From Stramonita haemastoma (taxonomy: Eukaryota > Mollusca > Gastropoda > Neogastropoda > Muricidae), in assembly GCA_030674155.1 (NCBI GenBank), contig JASPKP010004615.1, forward strand, positions 1 to 17,309: a stretch of DNA of 17,309 bases, in the 5' to 3' direction. Every line of letters begins with the position of its first letter. Position 1 is the first letter of the stretch. The position numbers were made by a program, and so were the translations under genes. Shown here one piece after another: positions 1 through 8,560 of this stretch. The notes under the pieces were generated by a model, which did no database searches, was not told the origin of the DNA, and saw nothing but the letters and a program-made list of their open reading frames with translations.

Positions 1-180
1 ATTGTTTTTTTTAAAGTAATTTGTTTAATTTTTTTAAAAATTAAAAAAAAAAAAATAATAAATTTTTACTATAATAATATTTTGTTTTTTTTTAAAATTT
101 TTGTAAAGTATATATTTTATATATAATATAATAAATATATATATAAATAATATAAAAATATTATATATAAAAAAATAAAT
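1..180. other. AT-rich low-complexity block
   Basis: Almost only A and T, with long A or T runs and TA-alternating stretches near 108-170. No gene signal. It abuts a CA repeat on its right. This looks like simple AT-rich intergenic or intronic DNA. Confidence 0.8.
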
Positions 181-184
181 AAAA

Positions 185-300
185 CAATCCACACTACACC
201 AACAACACCACGCACCCCTCCACACCCACACAAAACACGTAAACACGTACACACCCCACACACACACAACACACACACACACACACACCCCACACCTCAC
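185..300. repeat. CA-rich microsatellite, imperfect
   Basis: CA and CCA units with interruptions. The longest perfect CA run is about 270-288. The opposite strand gives a Val/Cys/Trp-rich open frame that is only a translation of the repeat. GA repeat follows directly, making a compound AT / CA / GA block. Confidence 0.9.
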
Positions 301-428
301 AGAAGAGAGAAGAGAGAAAAGAAGAGAAAGGGGAGAGAGAAAGAAAAAAGAGAGAGAAGAAGAGAAAAGAGAAAAAAAGAAAAGAAAAAAGAAAAGAAGA
401 AAAGAGAAAAAAAGAGAAGAAAGAGAGA
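301..428. repeat. GA polypurine tract
   Basis: An essentially pure purine run of GAGA, GAAA and AAGA units on the plus strand, directly after the CA repeat. Such tracts can form triplex (H-) DNA when mirror-symmetric, but no strict mirror symmetry was confirmed by eye. Confidence 0.9.
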
Positions 429-610
429 TTTTGTGTACTTTTTACCTAAATCAAATTAAATGTTCTCTATGTAGCTTTGTACATAAATGATGGCCCGTTG
501 GACGAAACAAAAAAAAAAAAAAAAGAATTAAAATCCAAACACAAAAACCCAAAATTCAACAAAACCAACGTAAAAAAATTTCCCTCTCCTTAACATCGTG
601 GCAAAAGTAC
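429..610. other. Unassigned sequence between simple repeats
   Basis: Mixed AT-rich sequence with a short A run near 509-524. No frame, RNA or repeat is recognised. Confidence 0.5.
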
Positions 611-850
611 ACAACATCATAAATCATCATAAACATCTCTCCCTCCACTCTCTCGTCGTGTCGTCGTCCCCATCATCTCACATCATACATCATCATCTCT
701 CGTCGTCGTCGTCGTCGTCGTCCCCCTCCCCTCTTTATCATCATCCTCCTCATCTTTAAAAATCATCATCGTCATTATCATCGCACCATTATCGTCAATG
801 TCAAAAAGAAAATAACATCCTCATCTCACCATCATAAAATCACCCCAAAT
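611..850. repeat. ATC / CGT trinucleotide-rich block
   Basis: Repeated ATC (CAT, TCA) triplets with an embedded perfect CGT run at about 700-722. The CGT part may derive from the ATC repeat by A/G substitution. A second, larger TCA block lies at 5461-5890. Confidence 0.85.
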
Positions 851-1049
851 CATCACCGTCATCATTACAACCCATGACCAAGATGGCATGGGGGGTCCAA
901 GAGACCGTAGGGGGACATTTTCAATGGCTGTCGTCTGTCCTGTCTGTCTTCTTCGTCTGTCTTCTCAGTTTTTTGCAGCAACACGTAGACTAACAGGATG
1001 AGAAACGGGTAACACACAAACTAACAAGCCATAGAGCAAATAAAAAACC
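851..1049. other. Unassigned, with short TGTC-rich patch
   Basis: Mostly non-repetitive. About 926-965 is rich in TGTC/CTGT tetramers, related to the tetranucleotide patches at 13188-13215 and 13790-13850. No gene is recognised. Confidence 0.5.
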
Positions 1050-1480
1050 CTCATGGAAACAAAAACGATCAAAAGAAACAACCACAAACAGAAGCAAACA
1101 ACACCAATAGGAAAAAAGAATTCAAAAAAACAAGCCCAGAAAAACATCTCACTGGAAACAAAGAACAACAAAATAAACAAAACCACAAAAGCAACAACAT
1201 CTATGATGGAAACAAGAAAAAACCCCAAATTTTAAACAAACCCCAAAGCCAAAGACCCATCTGGAAACCCCGAACAAACAAAATAAACAAAAACAAAGGG
1301 GAAAAAAAAACCCATAAGGGGAACAAGGAAACACAATAAACCACCACAAAAGGGCCACCCAAAATCCAAGAAAACAAAGAAACAAAAAACCAGCCACAAG
1401 AAGCAAACCAAAAAAACCTATGAGTAAAACAGAGAACTCACCAAAAAAAACAAGCCACAGAAAGAAGCAAAAAAAACAAC
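1050..1480. repeat. A-rich minisatellite, unit about 54 bp
   Basis: The marker TGGAAAC recurs at 1054, 1153, 1207 and 1262, with degraded equivalents near 1107 and 1316, giving a spacing of about 46-55 bp. Around it recur AACAAAATAAACAAAA and CCACAAAAGCAA-like segments. From about 1391 the copies are more diverged (AGCCACAAGAAGC at 1393, AGCCACAGAAAGAAGC at 1453). Short open frames across it (for example minus 965-1228 and plus 1053-1235) are translations of the array and are not called as genes. Boundaries are approximate. Confidence 0.65.
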
Positions 1481-1654
1481 AGCATCACGTTACCACTCCT
1501 TTGACTGAGCCCTTCTTTTCCGTCTCAGGTTTTTGGCTTTGCGGGCCTCCAGTCGATTCGAAGGGGTGGTCCTGAAGAAAAAGACAAACAAGACAAGACA
1601 ATCCCCTGGAACCCCCTTTCCCCCCCCCAAAAAACTCATCACCCCCTTTCGCTG
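1481..1654. other. Unassigned spacer
   Basis: Mixed-composition stretch between the A-rich array and the pyrimidine repeat. No gene, RNA or repeat is recognised. Confidence 0.45.
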
Positions 1655-2680
1655 CATGCCTGCACCCCAACCCCGCCTGTCCTGACCGTTCCCCCCCCTT
1701 TTTTTGGGCCTGTCACCCCCGTCCTGCTCTGCCCCCGCCCCCCCTTTTTCCCGTCCTGTTCTGACCTGCCCTTTCCTGTCCCATCCCCGGCCCCCGGTCT
1801 TGTCCCCGCCGGTTCCTGTCCCCCTCCTGACCCTGTTTTGGGCCCGTCCTTTACCTGTCTTGTCCTGTCCGTCTTGTTTCCCGTCCCGTCCTTTACCTCC
1901 ATTCCTGTCCCGTTCCCTTTTTTTCTCTTTGGGGGCCTGTCCTTTTCTTTGCCTGTCCCTTTCCCGTCTTCGCCCCTTGGTCCCGTCCCCCGTCTTTGTT
2001 CGGGCCCTTTCCCCGTCCCTTTTCTCTATCCCGTCTTGTCCCGTCCTGCCCGTCTTTTTCTGTCCCGTTTTCCCCCCTGTCTTTTGGGTCTGTCCCCTCT
2101 TGTCCCTGTCCTACCTTACTTTGCTCCCCGGCCCTCCTGACCTGTCTTGTTTTGTCCCGCCCGTACTATCTTTGCTCTGTCCCGTCTTTTTTCCCGTCCT
2201 GAACCCCGTCTTTTTTCTGTCCCCTCCGACCTGGTTTTTTGTCTGTTTCCCCTCTTGTCCTGTCCTGACCGTCTTTGCTCTTCCCGTCTTTTTTTTTTTT
2301 TGGGGGCCCGACCTAAACTTTGCTCCCCGGGCCCCCTCTTGTCCTTCCCGAAACCCGTCCCTTTTCCTGGGGGCCCCCCCCCGACCTGCCCTTTTTCCGT
2401 CCTTCCTTGGCCCCGTCGAAATGTTTTTTCCCCCCCCCCCCCCCGTCTGGTTTTGCCGTCTTTTCTTGGGCCCGCCTTCTGTGTCCTTTCTCGTCTTGCC
2501 TTCCCTCCTGCCCCTTTTATTTTGTGTCCTTTTTTTATCTTGTGTCCCTTTTTCTGGGCTTTTTGGGCCCCATCCCCTTTTCCCGACAAGACCTGTCCAT
2601 GTCCCGTTTTTGACCTGTCCTGTCCTGTCCTGTCCTTCCTGTCCCCCCTTTTTGCTTGTCTTGTCCACCTTTTTTTTGGT
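1655..2680. repeat. Degenerate YGTCC pyrimidine-rich tandem repeat
   Basis: About 1 kb dominated by TGTCC and CGTCC pentamers mixed with C and T runs. The cleanest stretch is about 2614-2635, with four perfect TGTCC steps. A longer periodicity is possible: CTTTGCTC recurs at 2119, 2170, 2273 and 2318, spaced 51, 103 and 45 bp. A 354-residue plus-strand frame (1704-2768) is Pro/Ser/Phe/Leu/Cys-rich without any domain, and minus frames are Lys/Gly/Arg/Gln-rich; all are read as artefacts of base composition. Confidence 0.8.
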
Positions 2681-2870
2681 GTGGAAAAAAGAGCGTTTTT
2701 ACAAATTTTCTGCCATTTTTCAGAGTTTTCCAGAAGGGGGGAATACTAAAATTAGCTTAATTTACTAGAACCCGAACAAGGGCCCCCCACCCCCCCCCAC
2801 GGGGGCTGAAAACCCTCGACTTTCCACCAAAAAAAAAAAGTTTCTTTTTGACAGACTAAACTGTAAACTG
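2681..2870. other. Unassigned sequence
   Basis: Mixed sequence with short C and A homopolymers (A run at about 2829-2839). No gene is recognised. It leads into the tRNA-like patch. Confidence 0.4.
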
Positions 2871-3110
2871 TGGATCCGGTGATCCAAAGGTAAACCCCGC
2901 CCCGCCAAAGGGAAACAGAAAATTTCCCGGGTTTTAAGGTGCGGTGGTTTGATTCCCACTTGGGTTCAAAACTTTCCCCCCCAAAAAATTTAAAACCCAA
3001 ATGGTGGGGTGGAAAGCTAGTAATTTTGGGTGAGGCGAAAAAAATGTGGCAAGATGCCTGCTGCATTCGCACACGGGACCCCCCATTATAAATCTCATCT
3101 GAAGGACTTG
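2871..3110 (+). mobile_element. Possible tRNA-derived SINE fragment
   Basis: GGTTTGATTCC at 2946-2956 matches the Pol III box B consensus GGTTCGANTCC with one mismatch and is followed by CAC, as in a T-arm. Upstream, 2877-2895 (CCGGTGATCCAAAGGTAA) loosely resembles a degraded D-arm / box A. The 3' part to about 3110 would be the element body, ending in a G tract. No full cloverleaf can be drawn, so it is not called as a tRNA gene. A chance box B match remains possible. The minus-strand 152-residue frame here (2752-3210) is held open by the G tract, which translates to polyproline. Confidence 0.35.
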
Positions 3111-3115
3111 GAATT

Positions 3116-3127
3116 GGGGGGGGGGGT

Positions 3128-3157
<30 letters not shown>
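3116..3157 (+). repeat. Long G homopolymer (G11-T-G30)
   Basis: Eleven G, one T, then thirty G. It could form G-quadruplexes, and it is also a typical site of assembly or base-calling error. Two further G tracts follow within 700 bp. Confidence 0.95.
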
Positions 3158-3158
<1 letters not shown>

Positions 3159-3572
3159 AAATTTGGAGTTGGGGACTTAAAAACATCCGGGAAAACCCTT
3201 TTTTTGTCATAGGGCAACATTTAAAAATGATAGTTGCTGTCTGAGCGTTCGAAAAAAGAAGAACTTTTTTTTTTCTGAACTGAGTGGGAGGAGGGTTTTG
3301 GGGATAGTTTTTTCACTGGGCTGATCTTTCCCCGTGGTCCTCAAAGAAACATTGACAGAAGAAAGGTGGCCTGAGGGTTTTAGCTTCTGAGAAAAAGAAC
3401 CACAGCAACCCCCAGGCTGAGGGTACCTCACTGCCCCCATTAAAAGGGTAGCAAAAAGCCCCCGTATGGTACTAACCGGGGAAAAAACTTACAGATTGGT
3501 TTAAATTTCTATTTATAAAATTTTTTTAAAAAATTAAATTTTGGGGGATAATCAATAAGCCTCATTTGGATT
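3158..3572. other. Unassigned sequence, no gene seen
   Basis: Mixed-composition sequence between two G tracts. A 77-residue minus frame at 3207-3440 has no recognisable features. Nothing else is supported. Confidence 0.4.
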
Positions 3573-3595
3573 GGGGGGGGGGGGGGGGGGGGGGG
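3573..3595 (+). repeat. G homopolymer, 23 nt
   Basis: Uninterrupted run of 23 G, the second of three long G tracts in this stretch. Confidence 0.95.
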
Positions 3596-3786
3596 TTGTA
3601 CAACCATTCCCCGTGTGCATGCAGTTTTAAAATCCCAAATTCGGCGCGCCCTGTGCACGCATAAAATTAATTTTCCACAAAACGTACATTAAAGTTAGTA
3701 AGCCAAAAAATTTTTTCAAGATTGTGATAGGGGCTGCCCAAAAAGGGGGGTGGGGGGAAGAGAAAATGGGCGGGGGTTTGGGGATT
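3596..3786. other. Unassigned spacer between G tracts
   Basis: Short mixed sequence with an AscI-like GGCGCGCC at about 3643-3650 and no other recognisable feature. Confidence 0.4.
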
Positions 3787-3804
3787 GGGGGGGGGGGGGG
3801 GGGG
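3787..3804 (+). repeat. G homopolymer, 18 nt
   Basis: Run of 18 G, preceded by other short G runs from 3746 on and followed closely by a CA microsatellite. Confidence 0.95.
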
Positions 3805-3815
3805 ATAAATCAGGC

Positions 3816-3895
3816 CGCACCCCACCCCCACACACACCCCACACCAAACACACACCCCACACCACACACACACACACACATACCCACCCACATGC
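3816..3895. repeat. CA-rich microsatellite
   Basis: Imperfect CA/CCCA repeat with a perfect CA run at about 3863-3880. Same family as 185-300 and 16630-16735. Confidence 0.9.
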
Positions 3896-4164
3896 ATTCA
3901 TACCCGAACCGAAACACAGAAAGAGATAAGTTGTAAAAAATACAAGTGGGAAAAAAGTGCCTGGGCGTGGCACATAAAGAACGGCCGCATTAAGCCCCAG
4001 AAAAGAAAAGAAAACTGATTTGCCAGTCACACTGCTTTATGTCCCCAGGGCTTTTTTTTCTTAACCCTTTTTGTTTACCAAGAGTCCCCAGACCATAGAC
4101 AAAAAGGAAAAAAGCTTTTTCGATAGCAAAAAAAAAAAACCCAAAACCCCCCCAAACCCCAAAG
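3896..4164. other. Unassigned sequence
   Basis: Mixed sequence turning A- and C-homopolymer-rich after 4100. No gene is recognised. Confidence 0.4.
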
Positions 4165-4391
4165 AAACATTTTTTTTGGGTTCAAAAACTTTTTTGGACC
4201 CTTTTTTTCTTTTTGTTTTTTTGTTTTTGGGTTTTAAAGAAAGCTCCCCTACTTATGCTGTACTAAAATTTCCCCCCCCCCCCGAAAAATCAAAAAACAT
4301 TTTTGGGCCTATCTCTTTTTGAACCCTTTCTTTTTTTTTTGTTTTGGTTTTGGGTTTGCGAAAGCTCCTACTAATCCTGTACAAAAAAATC
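4165..4391. repeat. T-rich unit present twice in tandem, about 120-130 bp
   Basis: Copy 1 at 4165-4282 and copy 2 at 4295-4391 share the same order of segments: AAACATTTTT, a T-rich tract with TTTTTGTTTT and GGGTTT, then GAAAGCTCC-CTACT (4239 and 4360), then CTGTAC near the end. The spacing of shared markers is 121-130 bp. Origin and function are unknown. It lies just upstream of the SINE-like element. Confidence 0.6.
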
Positions 4392-4454
4392 ACACTTAAA
4401 CCCGGCCTGATTTGAGAAGTTGGGATGTTGAGGGTGCTGTTTTTTGTTTTGGGG

Positions 4455-4640
4455 GTACGAAATACTCAGTGGGCAGAGCACTCCCCCTTTTCCCCCCCCC
4501 CAGCTTAAAGGGTTTAACAGCATCGAGCGTGGTTACCAGTTCGTTTGGGTGACCGTTTTGCGTGCTTTGCTTTCAGTACATCCCCCAAGTTCACCCAGCC
4601 CGTAAAAGGGTACCTCCCCCCTTTTAGGTCAAAAGGGTAA
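4455..4640 (+). mobile_element. tRNA-derived SINE-like element
   Basis: TACTCAGTGGGCAGAGCA at 4463-4480 is close to a tRNA D-arm and Pol III box A (TRGCNNAGYGG). No clear box B is seen, though GGTTACCAGTTCG near 4532 may be its remnant. The 3' part has CACCCAGC-YGTAAA-GGGTACC at about 4592-4614, which resembles the CACCCAGCTGTAAATGGGTACC-type motif I recall in the tails of SINEs from several marine invertebrates; that recall is from general knowledge, not from a search. Together these support a degenerate SINE on the plus strand. The right boundary is uncertain and may extend to about 4735. No transcript activity is implied. Confidence 0.55.
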
Positions 4641-5460
4641 AAACAGCGAGGGGGAGGAGTGGTTTGGGCCCCCCTTTAAAACGCCGGCCCCCTATGAGAA
4701 GCTAGGGCCCCTGACATCCGCTCCCCAACACCGTTAAAAATTTTAGGAACAAACCAATTTCCTTTTTTACCTTTTTTGAGTTGTAAGGGGGTAAAAAAAA
4801 AAAAATAGCCAGAATTTTTTTTCTGCATGATGTTTTTTAGAGCTTTTTGGGGCCCTTTTTCCCTACGTCCCTTTTATTTTCAGAAGGGTAAAGCCTTTCT
4901 GGCCTTGAGAAACCGGAAAGAAATTTTTTTTAAAATTTCTCGCACACAGCTATCTTGTTTCGACACCCTTTCCCCAATTCGAATACGACTACCTTTAAAA
5001 AAAAAAAAAAAAAAAAGGGGGGGGGTAACGGGCGGGATACGCAAAACCACAAAAAAAATCAATTTTTGGGAACCTAGGGTCCCGTAGCCAGGGAAACATA
5101 AGGGGGGGTAGGGGGGTGGGGAAATTGGGGAAAAGGGGGGGAAAACAGTTTCCCCCAAAGGGGTTTGTGTTTTTTGGGTATTTTACCCTGCGAGGGACCA
5201 AGCACTTTTGAGGGGGGCAGGAGGGCCCAAAAACCGGCGTTGTTTAAATTTTTGGGAAAGGGACCGGGCTCCGGGGCCCTTTTCACAGGGGGACGCAAGG
5301 CTTTTGGGGGAGGAGCGCCCAAAAACCAAGAACCCCCCCCTCCTCCTTTTTCCCCCCCTTTTCCCCTTTCCAACCCCCCTACCCTTATTCCCCACAGGAA
5401 ACACACAGCTTAAAAAGGGTTTTTTACCCTCAAACATCCAAAGTCCCCTCCCCGTCGCCC
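4641..5460. other. Unassigned, homopolymer-rich; no gene seen
   Basis: Many short runs of one base, including A20 at 4997-5016 followed by G9 at 5017-5025. Frames of 68-115 residues occur on both strands but overlap each other, translate homopolymers (polylysine, polyphenylalanine, polyproline) and show no domain. No gene is called. Confidence 0.45.
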
Positions 5461-5890
5461 GGGCATCATCATCAAACATCATCATCCCTGCATCAACATC
5501 ATCATCATCCCTCATCATCATCATCATCAAACATTATTAAAAATTATTTTATAAAATTTTATTATTATTTAAATTTTTAAAATTAAATTTAAAAAGTTTT
5601 AAAAATTTTAATAATAAATTTTTAAATTTTTATTATTTAATTTTTATAAACAACATCATTATTATCATCATCATCATCCCTCATCATCATCCCCATCATC
5701 ATCAAACATCATTATCATTATTTTTCATCATTATTATCATCATCATCATCAACATCACTATTTTCAAAACATCATCATCATCATCACTAAATTTAAAATT
5801 TTAAAAAATTTTTTATCATTTAAACGTTATTAAATTTTTATTATTGTTTTTATTTTCAAACATCATCATCATCATTATTATAATTATCAT
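5461..5890. repeat. TCA trinucleotide block with AT-rich core
   Basis: TCA triplets and some TTA at about 5464-5535, 5650-5790 and 5858-5890. The core at 5536-5650 is almost purely A/T and contains an inverted repeat: 5554-5583 pairs imperfectly with 5597-5623 around a 13-nt loop. The minus-strand frame starting in this block begins with polymethionine/aspartate, a translation of the triplets. Confidence 0.85.
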
Positions 5891-6425
5891 TAAATTTTCA
5901 ATAAAAAAAAAATAAAAAACCTGAGAGACAAATACTACTAACACTTAAAAAACAATACTAAGTCTAAACATACATCAACACCCTTTATTTGGGGGCCTAA
6001 AAAATTTACCCCACCCAACCCCCAAAATAAAAAACCCTTGGGGCCCTGAAAAGATCTAAACTGCCTTAAACCCTTCCAAAAGAATTTGGTTGGGTTTTGG
6101 ATGACCTTTCCCTTAAAGTTTTAGAGTTCTTTTCCCTCTCCCCCGGGAAAGTGCACAGTTTTCCCGGAATGATGGGGCCCGTGAATTTAACCGCGGGAAA
6201 CCTTGTGCTTCAAGCTGGGAAACTAGTTACTTCTAGTTTATTGGTAAGCCCCCTTCCCAGGGCCGGGTTTTTTGGGAAAAAGGGGAAAGACCCCACCTTT
6301 TAAAACAGTTAGTGGGGGCTGGGGTTGGAAAAACCCTTTTTCAGGGAAAAAAAAGGGAAAAGTGGGGTTGAATGAAAGGGGTTGAGGTGAAAACTAAAAG
6401 GGCAGACTGGTTTGTTGGGAGGGAA
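5891..6425. other. Unassigned sequence, no gene supported
   Basis: Mixed sequence with many three- and four-base runs. A 68-residue plus frame at 6097-6303 is the least biased open frame nearby, but it has no recognisable motif, no supporting splice or promoter context, and is short enough to be chance. Confidence 0.45.
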
Positions 6426-7995
6426 AAGCGTGAAAAAGGTTTGAAAAGAAAGATTTTTCACGTTTGGGGGCAGTTAAAAAAAATTGCCGGGGAAAAAAAG
6501 AAAAAGGTGACGTTTCAAAACCCCAAAGCGTAAATGCAGGGTGCTTGTTGTAAGAAAGTGATGCCCAAAATTTTACCTTTATCCCGTATGCAAATTTCTA
6601 GGGAAAAAAAGAATAGGAAATTTCCCCGTTTAAAGCAGTAAGGCTAGTTTTCGGGGAAATTTAAGAAATGATTATGGGAAATTTTACGTTTGGGCAGTTT
6701 AAAACCCGTTGTTTTGGGAAATTTAAGAAATGGGACAACAAGTTACACGTTAAAAGCAGTAATGGGAAAATTGCTGGGAAATTTTAAGAAATGTGACCCA
6801 AATTTCACTTTGTGAGTAATGTAGTTTTGGGTGGAAATTGAAGAAATGATGACGTTTTTACCTTTTTGCAGATAAAAGCAGCGTCTTTGTTTTGAAAAAA
6901 GTGATGACAAATTTTACCTTTATGCAGTGGGTGCGACTTGCTAGGAAAAAAGAAAAGGATTTTTACGTTTATGCAGTAAGGCTAGTTGCTGGGGAAATTT
7001 AAAGAAAAGATTAGGGAAAATTTCACCCTTTTTTTGCAGAAAAGGGAATTTTTTCCCGAAAAGAAGAATTTAATGATAGAAATCCCGTTTTTTGCAGTAA
7101 TGCTAGTTGCTAGGGAAATTAAAAAAGGTGGGCAGATTTAACACTAAGCAGTAATGCAAATTTGCTTTGTTTTTAAGAAATGATGAAAAGATTTACGTTT
7201 AAAGCAGTAATGCTATTTTCCCCGAGAAAAAGAATTTAAAAGAATTTGTCCCGTTTATCCCGAAATGCTAGTTTGGGGAATTGAAAGAAAATGAAAGGGG
7301 AGTTTCACGATTATGCAGTAAAGTTAAATTGTTGGGGTGAAGAGGGTTTAAAGGGATTTTACGTTTAAAAGCAGTTGGTTTCTTTTTAAAGTTTTGCCCT
7401 TTAAAATTTCAAGTTTAAACAGAAAAACCCCCTTTGAAAAAAGGAAAAAAAAAAACTTGGGAAAAAAATTTTCTTTTTTTATTAAAATGAATTTGTTGGG
7501 AATAAAGAAATGAAACTTCACGAAAAAGAGAAAGAAGGGTATGAAGACAGAAAATTTTACGTTGGGCACAGTAATAAAAAAAACTCGGGAAAAAAACAAA
7601 AAAAGGGTTTCCCAAATATAATTATTTAAATTTCTTTGGGGGTTTCCCAAATGAAACAGTTTTAAAAATTAAAATAGTAACAGGGAAACTAAAAGTGAAG
7701 AAATAATGTATCACCCCTTTTGGGGGAAAATTTTTTGCTGCAAGGAATCAAAAAGAAAAGAAAATTTGGCACCTTTATTCTAAAAAAGTTTAAAGGGAAC
7801 TGGGGAAAAGGAAAAAAAAAGCCCCACGTTTTTGAATACAGAAATGAAAAGCAATGAATAACGGGAGTACGATTCCACGTTTACGCAAAAAAAGATAATT
7901 TCATGGAATAAAAAAAAATAAGATGTTTTGTCCAAAACAATAAATGGTTTTGCAAGGGGTTTAAAAGAAAAAAGTAATGTCACCCTGTATACAGT
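6426..7995. repeat. Minisatellite array, unit about 56 bp
   Basis: About 27 diverged copies. The marker GCAG (usually GCAGTAATGCTAG) begins at 6470, 6536, 6635, 6694, 6756, 6868, 6924, 6973, 7036, 7094, 7148, 7204, 7315 and 7371, with degraded equivalents at about 6583, 6814 and 7261; mean spacing over 6470-7371 is about 56 bp. The rest of the unit contains, in order, GCTAGGGAAATTTAAGAAATG, then ATGACAAATTTTACGTTTAT. Copies after 7400 are more diverged but keep ACAGTAAT, AAGAAATGA and CACGTTT. The unit is not a multiple of three and has stops, so it is not coding. Confidence 0.85.
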
Positions 7996-8560
7996 AATTG
8001 GGGGATCCTGACAATGAAAAAAAAGATCTGGTCACGGTAAAATAATTAAAATTTCCGGAGTTTAAAAGGGGGAAATCAAGTAAAAGAACAGTAGTTTAAC
8101 TTATTGGACGTTAAAAAGGAAGTAATTGTAAAAGCAACAGTAACTAACTTAAATGGCCCTTTCTTTAAAAAGGAAGATCTTGTAAAAGGCAAACAGTAGT
8201 TAACTTACTGGACGTGAAAAAAATGGAAGGGCCTAATAACAGCAATAGTAGGTAAATTACCCCGGGCGTGACGAAATGGAAGATCTTTTTAAAAGTTTAA
8301 AAATTAACCCCACGGAAAGTCAAAAAATGGAAAAATCTGTAAAGGGAACCCGTAATTTAAAAACTGAATTGGAAAAAATTGGGAAATTTTATTAAAAGGC
8401 AATAAAGTTTTTAAATTACAGGACGGGAAAAACAAAAGAAACCCTTTTAATAAAATTTGTATTCACCCTTTCTGATTTAAGAAGAGGGAAAATCTTGTAA
8501 CAGTTTTTTTTTGTCAACCTTAAAATAACGTGAAAAATGGAAGGTTACGTCAGGAAGTGT
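7996..8560. repeat. Second minisatellite array, unit about 53 bp
   Basis: About ten copies. Markers GGACG or its derivatives occur at 8106, 8154 (degraded), 8210, 8264, 8311, 8363, 8421, 8471 and 8528, averaging about 53 bp apart. The unit includes AATGGAAGATCTTGTAAAAG, then GCAACAGTAGTTAACTTACT, then GGACGTGAAAAA. It directly follows the 56-bp array, and the junction (7991-8040) carries parts resembling both units. It is non-coding, with stops in all frames. Confidence 0.8.

Noticed and set aside
2111..2668. Lys/Gly/Arg/Gln-rich minus-strand frames resembling a disordered nuclear protein
   Set aside because: These are the complement of the pyrimidine repeat, and two frames overlap with the same bias. 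No conserved motif.
1704..2768. 354-residue plus-strand open frame
   Set aside because: Lies wholly in the YGTCC repeat; composition is Pro/Ser/Phe/Leu/Cys with no domain. Pyrimidine-rich DNA lacks stop codons on this strand, so a long frame is expected by chance.
6426..7995. CRISPR-like regular spacing
   Set aside because: The whole unit repeats, spacer part included; there are no unique spacers, no cas genes, and the setting is eukaryotic. It is a minisatellite.
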